DNA from: G965267185 sp965267185
GTDB taxonomy: Bacteria > Pseudomonadota > Alphaproteobacteria > UBA6615
Direction of reading: 5' to 3'
DNA: 64,000 bases
NCBI GenBank assembly: GCA_965267185.1
Contig: OZ253937.1
Location: 1,178,001 to 1,242,000 of the forward strand
Position 1 is the stretch's first letter; the number at the start of each line of letters is the position of its first letter. Of the stretch, positions 25,804 to 34,064 are shown piece after piece. The position numbers were made by a program, and so were the translations under genes. The notes under the pieces are model-generated. The model made no database searches, was not told the origin of the DNA, and saw only the letters and a program-made list of their open reading frames with translations.

Positions 25804-26413
25804 GCTGACCCCAGGCAACGTGGTGGAGTTACGCCGGCTACCGGGTGGTCCCCTCCTCCCGGTAGCGGCCGACCCAGGCCGCATCGCCCGCGCCGCCGCG
25901 GGCGATGCCGGCGCGTGGGCGGCTTTAGTTAACCGGCATTTGCCCGCCGTGACCCGCTGCGCCGCTTACATGCTGCGCGACGCGACAGAGGCCGAGGACG
26001 TGGCGCAGGACACCTTCCTGAAGCTGCATAACAAGCTCTCTACCTGGGAGGGCGGCGAAGAAGGCCTGTCGTCCTGGCTTCACCGCGTCACCGTCAACCT
26101 CAGTATCGACCGTCAGCGGAAACCGGCGCGCCCCTCGTCGTTGTCCGATGTCGACGACGTGCCCGAACCGGCAAATCTCGACGGCCCGCTCGACCGTAAA
26201 CGCCATATCGAAGCCGCTCTGGCCGGCCTGCCCGATCGTCAGCGCGCGGCGTTGGTCCTGGTTCACTACCAGGGCTTCAGCGGCAGCGAGGCTGCCTCGG
26301 TCCTCGATATCAGCGTCGAGGCGCTGGAATCTCTCCTCGCCCGCGCCCGGCGCACACTACGCAATACCTTGGCGCCCGTCCGCGCCGACCTACTGGGAGC
26401 TCATCATGACTGA
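25739..26413 (+). CDS. ECF sigma-70 family sigma factor
   Basis: Up to 224 residues. Region 2 includes RCAAYMLRDATEAEDVAQDT followed by FLKLHNKL. Region 4 includes ALAGLPDRQRAALVLVHYQG and the recognition helix GSEAASVLDISVEALESLLA. No C-terminal extension is present. The ATG at 25739 overlaps the EF-hand gene by 65 bp; GTG codons at 25820 and 25823 just after that gene are equally plausible and would remove a non-conserved N-terminus. The stop overlaps the next ATG by 8 bp. It probably directs RNA polymerase to stress genes, and perhaps its own operon, when released from the downstream protein. Confidence 0.9.
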   Translation: MAASMPQSSTTAVRPSEDATAKLTPGNVVELRRLPGGPLLPVAADPGRIARAAAGDAGAWAALVNRHLPAVTRCAAYMLRDATEAEDVAQDTFLKLHNKLSTWEGGEEGLSSWLHRVTVNLSIDRQRKPARPSSLSDVDDVPEPANLDGPLDRKRHIEAALAGLPDRQRAALVLVHYQGFSGSEAASVLDISVEALESLLARARRTLRNTLAPVRADLLGAHHD

Positions 26414-26936
26414 TGCCCTACCGATCGATCGCTTTTATGACCTGGTTGCCAGCTACGGCGCTAACCTAGACCGGTGGCCCGCCGATTTCCGCAATGGCGC
26501 CGTGCGATGCCTGGTCGACTCCGAGGCGGCGCGTACAGCGTGGCAGGACGCCGCCGATCTCGACGCAGAACTCGATGCGGTGACCGGTGCGGATATCACG
26601 CCAGCGCTTGCGGAGCGGGTTTTGGCGATCGGCGCGACTCCCGAAACAGCCAAATCCAGTACGCCAGGGGGGCTATTGCTGAATACCCTGCCCTACGCCG
26701 CCGCTGCCGCCGTTGCCCTCATGATCGGAATTGTCGTTCCCTCGCCGTTCAGAGATGCCATAACATCGCCGCAACCGGTCGACATCGCGACGATCGAGCC
26801 GTCCTCAGTCGATGAAAATGTTGCCGATCTGAATACCCTGGCGCTCGTCGATGTGAGTTCCTTGGGCGACAGTGAAACCGACGCAGAGACAGCATCCGAC
26901 AACGGCATTCAGCTAACCCAGCTGCCGCTCTTGTGA
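26406..26936 (+). CDS. Putative single-pass anti-sigma factor
   Basis: A 176-residue protein that begins inside the ECF gene (8-bp overlap), the usual place for an anti-sigma factor. The N-terminal cytosolic part has DLVASYGANLDRWPADFRNG and helices rich in Ala/Glu. One transmembrane helix is predicted at about residues 97-117 (LPYAAAAAVALMIGIVVPSP). A Ser/Asp/Thr-rich periplasmic tail follows. There is no HxxxCxxC zinc motif, so it is not a classical ZAS anti-sigma. The assignment rests on position and topology. Confidence 0.7.
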   Translation: MTDALPIDRFYDLVASYGANLDRWPADFRNGAVRCLVDSEAARTAWQDAADLDAELDAVTGADITPALAERVLAIGATPETAKSSTPGGLLLNTLPYAAAAAVALMIGIVVPSPFRDAITSPQPVDIATIEPSSVDENVADLNTLALVDVSSLGDSETDAETASDNGIQLTQLPLL

Positions 26937-27001
26937 GCCGGGCCACCTATTGACGAAGCAGCGTCGCGCCTATCCAATGGCCCAAAAGGTCCGGGGGATG
27001 G

Positions 27002-27916
27002 ATGACGATGCGTGCTGTTTTTGCCCTTAATCCGTGGGAATCGAAACGCCTGATCGGGCGGGCCGTGGCGCGTCTTCCCGAGGTTCAGCACGCGCTGGCC
27101 AAGACCCAGATCGTCATCGCCCACGGCTCCACCAACGTCTATGTCGCCGAGGAAATACTGGGCTACTGCCCCGAGCGCGATAAGTACGTTTCCGGACAGG
27201 TCATCAACGGCACCATGTGCCAGACGGAGTCATCCGAAAAGCCAGCGATCCTGCGCCTGGTCAAAGGTAAGCCGGTACCCCCGGTACCGACGATGGATGA
27301 AACCCTGGCCGGCTGGGACGACACCTGCATCTTCATCAAGGGCGCCAACGCGGTCGACCCTGAATTCAACGCCGCGGTCTTCAACGCCCATCCCGGCGCC
27401 GGCACCATCGGGTTCGCCTATGGCCGGATTTGCGGCATGGGTATCCCGTTGATCGTGCCGGTTGGGTTGGAGAAACTCATACCCTCGGTCAAGCAAGCCT
27501 GCACCCAACTGGGCCACGCCCGCGTCGACTATTTTAATGGGCAGAAGATCGGCATGCTGCCGCTGATCAACGCCACGGTGATCACCGAAATTCAGGCCTT
27601 CGACATTCTCTACGGCCTGCCAGCGACCCATGTCGGCGGCGGTGGCGTGTCCGGCTCGGAAGGCACGGTGGTGCTGTCCGTGCAGGGCGAAGCCGCGGCT
27701 GTCCAACAAGCGATCGAGGATATCAATTCCCTAAAGGGCGAGCCGCCCTTGGCGCTGCAAAAAGCCCTCTGCGAGACCTGTATCCCCTCCACCCCGGCGC
27801 TACGCACGGACGACGGCGCACCGTTGCTCGAGCAAACCGCCAAGACCTGTATCTATAGCGGCACCGTCGAAGCAGACCTGCCGGACTGGTTCATCAAGCG
27901 GCAGGTGGCGCCCTAG
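27002..27916 (+). CDS. Uncharacterised conserved protein, tandem copy A
   Basis: A 304-residue protein of a family I know only as hypothetical. It begins MRAVFALNPWESKRLIGRAV (the ATG at 27008 matches the start of copy B and is the likelier one) and carries HGSTNVYVAEEILGYCPERD, then FIKGANAVDPEFNAAVFNAH and GMLPLINATVITEIQAFDIL. The glycine loop HVGGGGVSGSEGTVVL looks like a ligand or nucleotide loop. There is a CxxC motif (LCETC) near residue 260 and further Cys at TAKTCIY. No signal peptide or membrane span is seen. It is followed 40 bp later by a very similar gene. Confidence 0.8.
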   Translation: MTMRAVFALNPWESKRLIGRAVARLPEVQHALAKTQIVIAHGSTNVYVAEEILGYCPERDKYVSGQVINGTMCQTESSEKPAILRLVKGKPVPPVPTMDETLAGWDDTCIFIKGANAVDPEFNAAVFNAHPGAGTIGFAYGRICGMGIPLIVPVGLEKLIPSVKQACTQLGHARVDYFNGQKIGMLPLINATVITEIQAFDILYGLPATHVGGGGVSGSEGTVVLSVQGEAAAVQQAIEDINSLKGEPPLALQKALCETCIPSTPALRTDDGAPLLEQTAKTCIYSGTVEADLPDWFIKRQVAP

Positions 27917-27956
27917 GCGCCCCTTCCATTCTCGAAGACGACACAACGGACATAGA

Positions 27957-28892
27957 ATGCGCGCAGTATTTTCATTAACGCCCTGGGAATCGAAACGCCT
28001 GATCGGCCGCGCCGTCGCCCGACTGCCGGAAGTCCAGCATGCGTTGGCGCATAGCCAAATGGTAATCGCCCACGGCTCGACCAACGTATATGTCGCCGAA
28101 GAAGTGCTCGGCTATTGCCCGGAACGCGACCGTTACGTCTCCGGCCAAGTGATCAACGGCACCCTGTGCCAGACCGAGCCCGCCGAGAAACCGGCCATCA
28201 TGCGGCTGGTGAAGGGCAAACCGGTACCGCCGGTGCCGACGATGGAAGAGACGATGGCCGGCTGGGACGAAACCTGTTTGTTCATCAAAGGCGCCAATGC
28301 CGTCGATCCCGAGTTTAACGCCGCCATTTTTAACGCCCATGAGGCCGCGGGTACCATCGGGTTCGCCTACGGCAAGATCTGCGGTATGGGCATTCCCCTG
28401 ATCGTCCCCGTCGGGCTGGAGAAACTGATCCCATCGGTCAAAGCGGCTTGCACCGAGTTGGGCCACGCCAGGGTGGACTATTTCTACGGCACCAAGATCG
28501 GCATGCTGCCGCTGATCAACGCCACGGTGATCACCGAGATCCAAGCCTTCGATATCCTCTACGACCTGCCGGCGGTCCATGTGGGCGGCGGTGGCGTGTC
28601 CGGCTCGGAAGGTACCGTGGTGCTAGCCGTCAACGGCGATGACGCCGCCGTCGAAAAGGCGATCGACGAAATCGCATCGATAAAAGGCGAGCCGCCCTTA
28701 GCGCTCAAGAAACGGCGCTGCGCAACCTGCTATGCGCCGCCGCCCGCATTCACCTCAGGCATGGCTGCCGCCGATCCGGACGCTGGCGAAGACAAGCAGG
28801 CAATTGCGCAGTCGCTGAAGCAATGCATTTTTTCCGGAACGGCAGAGGAAGATCTCCCCAACTGGTTTAAGAAACGCGAGCCGGCGGAATAG
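27957..28892 (+). CDS. Uncharacterised conserved protein, tandem copy B
   Basis: A 311-residue paralogue of the preceding gene, nearly collinear over the first 250 residues (shared RLIGRAVARLPEVQHALA, GQVINGTxCQTE, KGKPVPPVPTMxET and CGMGIPLIVPVGLEKLIPSV). It diverges at the C-terminus, which has CATC (CxxC) and a longer Asp/Glu linker before KQCIFSGTAEEDLP. Retention of two full-length copies implies distinct roles or a heteromer. The gene ends at a bidirectional-looking hairpin. Function is unknown, and the conserved Cys and Gly-rich motifs suggest a cofactor or metal site. Confidence 0.8.
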   Translation: MRAVFSLTPWESKRLIGRAVARLPEVQHALAHSQMVIAHGSTNVYVAEEVLGYCPERDRYVSGQVINGTLCQTEPAEKPAIMRLVKGKPVPPVPTMEETMAGWDETCLFIKGANAVDPEFNAAIFNAHEAAGTIGFAYGKICGMGIPLIVPVGLEKLIPSVKAACTELGHARVDYFYGTKIGMLPLINATVITEIQAFDILYDLPAVHVGGGGVSGSEGTVVLAVNGDDAAVEKAIDEIASIKGEPPLALKKRRCATCYAPPPAFTSGMAAADPDAGEDKQAIAQSLKQCIFSGTAEEDLPNWFKKREPAE

Positions 28893-28903
28893 CCTCCAAA
28901 AGA

Positions 28904-28929
28904 AAACGGCGGCCCGAAGACCGCCGTTT
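28904..28929. terminator. Bidirectional hairpin terminator
   Basis: AAACGGCGG and CCGCCGTTT pair around an 8-base loop between two convergent genes. On the minus strand the stem is followed by TTTTCTTTT-like sequence, so it can end the histone-like transcript. On the plus strand it closes the paralogue pair. Confidence 0.75.
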
Positions 28930-28958
28930 CGTAACATCACTAAACCGGACTGCCTGAT

Positions 28959-30728
28959 TTAGGCAGCTCTCCGCATCGTCCGACGAGCGGGACGACGGGC
29001 AGTCGTCTTGCGAGCGACTTTCCGGCCTTTCATGGCACGACGAAGACGGGCCTGCTGCTTATGCACCGGGTTTCCAGTCTTCCGACGAGCTGTGGTTTTC
29101 CGCTTGGCCGGCGAGCGGCGAGCGGTGGTTTTACGAGCTACTTTACGACGGGCAGTCGTCTTACGAGCGACTTTCCGGCGGGCCGTAGTTTTCCGCTTAA
29201 CCGTCTTACGGGCCGTGGTCTTCCGCTTGGCGGGCGACCGGCGGGCCGTAGTCTTACGGGCTACCTTACGACGCGCGGTGGTTTTCCGCTTAGCCGGCGA
29301 ACGACGCGCGGTCGTCTTCCGGGCTACTTTACGACGAGCGGTAGTTTTCCGCTTAGCCGGCGAACGACGCTTCGCCGTCTTGCGAACGACCTTACGACGG
29401 GCGGTCGTCTTCCGAGCGACTTTCCGGCGGGCCGTGGTCTTCCGCTTGGCAGGAGACTTACGCTTGGCGGTCTTGCGAACGACCTTCTTACGAGCCGTGG
29501 TCTTCCGCTTGGCGGGCGACCGGCGGGCCGTGGTCTTACGGGCTACCTTACGGCGGGCCGTCGTCTTACGAGCGACTTTCCGGCGCGCGGTGGTTTTCCG
29601 CTTGATCGTCTTACGGGCCGTGGTCTTACGCTTAGCCGGCGAACGACGCTTTGCCGTCTTACGAACGACCTTCTTACGGGCCGTGGTCTTCCGCTTGGCG
29701 GGGGACCGGCGGGCCGTAGTCTTACGGGCCACCTTACGACGGGCAGTAGTTTTCCGCTTAACCGTCTTACGAGCCGTGGTCTTCCGCTTGGCGGGCGACC
29801 GGCGGGCCGTGGTCTTACGGGCTACCTTACGACGCGCGGTTGTTTTCCGCTTGGCCGGCGAACGACGCTTTGCCGTCTTGCGAACGACCTTCTTACGAGC
29901 CGTAGTTTTCCGCTTGACCGTCTTACGGGCCGTGGTCTTCCGCTTGGCGGGCGACCGGCGAGCCGTGGTCTTACGGGCTACTTTGCGACGGGCGGTGGTT
30001 TTCCGCTTAGCCGGCGAACGACGAGCAGTCGTTTTCCGCTTAACCGTCTTACGGGCCGTAGTCTTACGCTTGGCCGGCGAACGACGCTTTGCCGTCTTGC
30101 GAACGACCTTCTTACGAGCCGTAGTTTTCCGCTTGACCGTCTTACGGGCCGTGGTCTTCCGCTTGGCGGGCGACCGGCGAGCCGTGGTCTTACGGGCTAC
30201 TTTGCGACGGGCGGTGGTTTTCCGCTTAGCCGGCGAACGACGAGCAGTCGTTTTCCGCTTAACCGTCTTACGGGCCGTAGTCTTACGCTTGGCCGGCGAG
30301 CGACGCGCTGCCGTCTTGCGAACGACTTTCTTACGGGCCGTGGTCTTACGCTTGGCCGGCGAGCGACGCGCTGCCGTCTTGCGAACGACTTTCTTACGAG
30401 CCGTGGTCTTCCGCTTGGCGGGAGACTTACGAGCCGTCGTCTTACGCTTGGCCGGCGACTTGCGGGCCGTGGTCTTACGAACGACTTTCTTACGCGCCGT
30501 AGTCTTCCGCTTGGCGGGGGACTTACGGGCGGTGGTCTTACGCTTAGCCGGCGACTTACGTGCTACCGTCTTACGAGCGACCTTTTTACGCGCGGTTGTT
30601 TTCCGCTTGACCGTCTTGCGAGCGGTCGTCCGCGAACGAGCGGTACTCTTTCTAGCCGTCGAACGTCGTGCGGTCGACTTAGCTTTCGGCTTACGAGCCT
30701 TAACAGTTTTTCTCTTTGCAACAGCCAT
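28959..30728 (-). CDS. Giant histone-H1-like Lys/Arg repeat DNA-binding protein
   Basis: A 589-residue, extremely basic protein resembling bacterial histone-H1-like/AlgP-type nucleoid proteins but much longer than usual. It is built from dozens of heptad-like units such as KRKTTAR, RKVARKT, KKVVRKTA, RKTVKRK and RRSPAKR. The N-terminus reads MAVAKRKTVKARKPKAKS and the C-terminus ends ARRPARRTMRRAA. No globular domain is seen. It probably compacts or bridges DNA by charge. The start at 30728 has AAGAGG upstream; the longer frame adds 22 non-basic residues. The gene contains an exact 219-bp tandem duplication (29850-30287), so length variation by recombination is likely. Two long frames open on the opposite strand are repeat artefacts. 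Confidence 0.9.
   Translation of the reverse strand: MAVAKRKTVKARKPKAKSTARRSTARKSTARSRTTARKTVKRKTTARKKVARKTVARKSPAKRKTTARKSPAKRKTTARKKVVRKTTARKSPAKRKTTARKSPAKRKTTARKKVVRKTAARRSPAKRKTTARKKVVRKTAARRSPAKRKTTARKTVKRKTTARRSPAKRKTTARRKVARKTTARRSPAKRKTTARKTVKRKTTARKKVVRKTAKRRSPAKRKTTARKTVKRKTTARRSPAKRKTTARRKVARKTTARRSPAKRKTTARKTVKRKTTARKKVVRKTAKRRSPAKRKTTARRKVARKTTARRSPAKRKTTARKTVKRKTTARRKVARKTTARRSPAKRKTTARKKVVRKTAKRRSPAKRKTTARKTIKRKTTARRKVARKTTARRKVARKTTARRSPAKRKTTARKKVVRKTAKRKSPAKRKTTARRKVARKTTARRKVVRKTAKRRSPAKRKTTARRKVARKTTARRSPAKRKTTARRKVARKTTARRSPAKRKTTARKTVKRKTTARRKVARKTTARRKVARKTTARRSPAKRKTTARRKTGNPVHKQQARLRRAMKGRKVARKTTARRPARRTMRRAA
29850..30287. repeat. Exact 219-bp tandem duplication inside the histone-like gene
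   Basis: The segment beginning near 29850 recurs from near 30069 at an offset of exactly 219 bp (73 codons). I saw no mismatch over the compared stretch, up to about 30287. Surrounding repeats are diverged in synonymous positions, so this copy is recent. The frame is kept. Confidence 0.85.
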
Positions 30729-31154
30729 CGGATGGCCTCTTGTGTAGTTGTAAACCAGGGCGCTCGGAGAGTGAGCAGTAATAAACTCCCGCATGCGTAA
30801 TCCTCGCTGGTTAACAAAAGGTAACGATTAGAAACGATTGTATTGGTCGTTGATCGACGTTTTATCGAGCACGGAGCCGCGACTAATCGTTCACTAACAG
30901 GCCCACAAACAGCAAAGAACTTCGTAAGCATCCGCCAAAACGCTTGCTCTGCTTAGTTTTCAACGGCATTCGCCACTCTGTGTTTTCATGGACCGATGCA
31001 ACGGCTACTTGAAAACGACAGCGATCATCCGATTAACGGTGCACACGAATGAACAGCGCGGTGAAAAAAAATTTTCGATCCGCACAAATTTTTCGAGTTG
31101 CTGCGCCCTGAAAGTTCAAATTCGACGGCGTGATGTTACGCCGGCAGCGGCCGC
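30729..31154. other. Intergenic control region, no gene seen
   Basis: About 425 bp between the histone-like gene and the CHASE2 cyclase gene, both on the minus strand. It is less GC-rich than the genes and contains poly-A/T runs near 31065-31095. It must hold the histone-gene promoter and the cyclase 3' end. I see no credible open frame, tRNA or clear terminator stem. Confidence 0.5.
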
Positions 31155-33413
31155 CTATTTTGTCTCGGCGGTGAAGACCCCATCCCATTGCGGCGCCGGC
31201 GGGACTAACTCGAAACCGGCGATGCGCTCTTCATAGACGTCATAAAGATTATCGAGTTCGAGGGTGCGGGTCAGTGGCATCGAGCGAATTTGCGCCACGC
31301 GCCCGCGCGCTGCCGGCCAGTCTTGGTCCCGGTAGGCCGTAAGCATGGCATCGTGTGCAACCCGCAAATCAACGAACTGCGGATCGCCCGCCAGGCTCTC
31401 GTCGCCCAGCAGGGCATAAACGCGGGTGGTTTCCGACTTTCCTTTCACGCGCGTCAGGTCCAACTCGAGCGACGCCAGGTCCACCGCTTGGCTTCGGGTT
31501 TCCTCGCTGATTACGGTGACAACACGATAGACCTTGGTCAGCCCTTCCAGGCGCGAGGTGAGATTGACGTTATCGCCGATCACCGAATAGTCGAAGCGCT
31601 GCTCCGAGCCCATATTGCCAACACAACATATGCCGGTGCCGATACCGATGCCGATCCGGATCGTCCCCAGCTTGAACGCATCGGTTGCGCCTCCGGCGAT
31701 GTCGTCGTTCAGTGCCTGCAAGTTCTTGCGCATTTCGAGCGCCGTGTAGCAGGCATGGCGCGCATGGTCGGGGTCGTCCAGCGGCGCGTTCCAAAACGCC
31801 ATCACCGCATCGCCCATATACTTATCGACGGTGCCCTCATGGTTGTGGATCGCGCTGGTCATCGGGGTCAAAAACGAATTGACGAAACCGGTCAGCGCTT
31901 CGGCGTCCAGGCGTTCGGATATCGGCGTGAAGTTCCGCACATCGCAAAACAGAATACTCATCTCGCGCAGCTCGCCGCCGAGGCTGATCCGCTTCGGGTT
32001 TTTAGCGAGCCGCTCGAGGACGATCGGCGACATATAACGGCCGAACGCGGATTTGACCTGACGGCGGCTGGACTCGCTTTGCCAATAGCTGGTCATCGAG
32101 GCAATGACAAAAACAGCGATCGTCACCAACACCGGATAGGTGGGCGCTGTAAGAAGCCCCTGGTCGGTGAACAGGCGCCACGAGTAGGCGCTGCCCGCCG
32201 CAATGAACGACAAGGCGACCATGCCGCCCCACGCGGCACCGAGTCGGAACACGGCAAAGATAACCAGCAAACCCGTCACCAGCGCGCTGGCGATCTCGGC
32301 GCCTTCCGCCCAGTCGGGCCGCGCCAGGAAGTCCTGCGCAATGATCTGCTCGACGACTTGGGCATGAAACTCGACGCCCGCCGTCGCAGGGTGCAGCGGC
32401 GAGGCGCGCAGATCGTTCAGCGCCGAAGCGCTCGCGCCGACAAAAACGATCTTCCCGGCGATATCCGCGGGATCGAATTCGGCGAGCAGAAGCTTCCAGG
32501 CCGGCACCACGCGGCGCGGCTCGGGGCCCGTATGGTGGAGCCATAGATGACCATCGGGATCGACCGGCACGATAACGTTGCCGATCTTGGCGTCGAGCAT
32601 ACCCGGCTGTCCCCCGAACGACCCGTCGGCGTCGGAGACCGTAGACCTGATAATAATGGTGCCCGCCCCCTGGGCGACCCTCAGCGCCTCCGCAGCGAGG
32701 CTTGGATACAGGTCGTCGCCGTAGCGCAAGATCACCGGCACCCGCCGAATGATCTGGTCGGCATCCGGCGTGATGTTCAGCGCGCCGTTGCCGGCCGCCA
32801 CCTCTTCCAATTCCGGCAGGCTGGTTACAGCGGCCGTATATATAGGTTGCGCGAACGCCCTCGGGTCGTCGCCGACCTGGGCGAAGCCAGTCTTTGCCTC
32901 CGGCCGGTCCTCGCTCGTGCCGCCGGTCAAGACGAAGCCGGTCACCACGCGGGCATCGCTGATCGTCTCGGCCAACGCCCGGTCATGGTCGGGCAGCGCG
33001 GAGATAATCGGCCGGATCTCTTTGAGCAACGGTGATTCCGGCCACGTTTTTACAACGCGCGCCGGCGATGTTCGGTCCGGCTCGGCGAACACGACGTCGA
33101 AGGCGATCACGACCGCGCCGGCGCGCTGCAGCCCCTCGACCAATTGGGACACCAGCGAGCGCGGCCACGGCCACTGCCCGAACCGGCTCAAGCTCTCGTC
33201 GTCGATGTCGATCACCTTCACCGGCATCGGCGCTTCGGTGCCGGGGATGACCTCGCTATAAACCCGCGGCGACTTCTGCTGATAGAAGTCGAAGGTCTTC
33301 AGGTCCAGGGTTTCGAACAGCCCCGGATTGACCCCGCGCGTGACCACCGCGATCAGCAAGATCGCCAACGGCAGAGCAATTTGCAACCAACGCACCATAG
33401 AGGAAGCCGCCAC
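31155..33413 (-). CDS. CHASE2-domain transmembrane adenylate cyclase
   Basis: A 752-residue membrane sensor. An N-terminal helix (about 10-27) leads to an extracytoplasmic CHASE2 domain (about 35-345; note VIDIDDESLSRFGQWPWPRS and VVIAFDVVFAEPDR). Three helices (about 372-445) return to a cytosolic class III cyclase (about 485-670). Metal Asp residues are in MSILFCDVRNFT and KYMGDAVMAF. Lys in VDKYMGDA and Asp in RFDYSVIGDNVN specify ATP, and Asn/Arg are in VNLTSRLE. A ~75-residue helical tail follows. It converts an unknown external cue into cAMP. It is one of two cyclase genes within 10 kb. Confidence 0.95.
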   Translation of the reverse strand: MAASSMVRWLQIALPLAILLIAVVTRGVNPGLFETLDLKTFDFYQQKSPRVYSEVIPGTEAPMPVKVIDIDDESLSRFGQWPWPRSLVSQLVEGLQRAGAVVIAFDVVFAEPDRTSPARVVKTWPESPLLKEIRPIISALPDHDRALAETISDARVVTGFVLTGGTSEDRPEAKTGFAQVGDDPRAFAQPIYTAAVTSLPELEEVAAGNGALNITPDADQIIRRVPVILRYGDDLYPSLAAEALRVAQGAGTIIIRSTVSDADGSFGGQPGMLDAKIGNVIVPVDPDGHLWLHHTGPEPRRVVPAWKLLLAEFDPADIAGKIVFVGASASALNDLRASPLHPATAGVEFHAQVVEQIIAQDFLARPDWAEGAEIASALVTGLLVIFAVFRLGAAWGGMVALSFIAAGSAYSWRLFTDQGLLTAPTYPVLVTIAVFVIASMTSYWQSESSRRQVKSAFGRYMSPIVLERLAKNPKRISLGGELREMSILFCDVRNFTPISERLDAEALTGFVNSFLTPMTSAIHNHEGTVDKYMGDAVMAFWNAPLDDPDHARHACYTALEMRKNLQALNDDIAGGATDAFKLGTIRIGIGIGTGICCVGNMGSEQRFDYSVIGDNVNLTSRLEGLTKVYRVVTVISEETRSQAVDLASLELDLTRVKGKSETTRVYALLGDESLAGDPQFVDLRVAHDAMLTAYRDQDWPAARGRVAQIRSMPLTRTLELDNLYDVYEERIAGFELVPPAPQWDGVFTAETK

Positions 33414-33646
33414 TTGAGCCAGGGACCGGCGGATCGAAGCACCGAAACCGGATTTGCGTCAAGGACCGAAGCTGGCGCGCTGGCCGGTGTAATAGGCGAC
33501 GGCAGCCGTTCGATCCTGTATCAACCATGGATCAAATTTTATTCAAGTTATTTATAAAAATTGCAGTTTATTTGTTTGATTTACCTCACAATAATTGTTG
33601 TAACTCTTTAAGTTAAACGTTAGTAAATGCGCTCAACGACCGACGT

Positions 33647-33690
33647 AGTCTAGCAACCCCGGGGGATAAGAAGGGCAGTGGACCCTACGG
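33647..33690 (+). promoter_or_regulatory. Conserved leader of PilZ gene 1
   Basis: AGTCTAGCAACCCCGGGGG followed by CCCTACGG is nearly identical to the leader of the other PilZ gene (35497-35537), with CCCTACGG at the same 16-nt distance from the second possible start ATG. It includes a purine-rich ribosome-binding stretch. The upstream 33520-33640 is strongly AT-rich. Confidence 0.5.
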
Positions 33691-34055
33691 CCAAAGCGAT
33701 GAAACGAAGCATTTGTTTCACCATCAAAGAACATTGCAGCGACCAACGCCGCACTGCCTCCATTGTGGGGTCTATCGACGGCGTTCGCGTCCAGGTGATC
33801 GATTTGAGTTTCGGCGGCACCGGTGGCCGTTTCGTGTTGCGTGCCAACACCGCCCGCGTGAATATTCGCGAAGGCCAGGACGCGGTCCTGACTCTGACCG
33901 GCGCAAACGGCCGGCAGGCGGTGTTATCCGTGCGGATCGCGCATATGTCCTACGCCTCGGGCGGGTTCGGCGCTACGTTCACCGGTCTGACGAGCAAGAA
34001 TATCGACATGGTCGAAAAGCTGATGTTCCCGCGGCGCGAAACAGTGGCGGCCTGA
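33678..34055 (+). CDS. PilZ-domain protein 1
   Basis: A 125-residue single PilZ domain that probably binds cyclic di-GMP. The N-terminal Arg motif reads SDQRRTAS and the following loop DLSFGGTGGRFVL matches the (D/N)hSxxGhxh consensus. The rest is a beta-barrel plus a C-terminal helix (DMVEKLMFPRRE). The start is either GTG 33678 or ATG 33699 (MKRSICF). It is a paralogue of PilZ 2 at 35546. A zinc alcohol dehydrogenase on the other strand separates the two. Likely targets are motility or surface functions, but none is encoded next to it. Confidence 0.85.
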   Translation: MDPTAKAMKRSICFTIKEHCSDQRRTASIVGSIDGVRVQVIDLSFGGTGGRFVLRANTARVNIREGQDAVLTLTGANGRQAVLSVRIAHMSYASGGFGATFTGLTSKNIDMVEKLMFPRRETVAA

Positions 34056-34064
34056 CGGCCGCGC

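Noticed and set aside
29008..30800. Two ~579-codon open frames on the plus strand across the histone-like gene
   Set aside because: They arise because the Lys/Arg repeat in reverse avoids stop codons. Their peptides are monotonous and have no ribosome site. The minus-strand frame has a plausible start and a typical H1-like composition.
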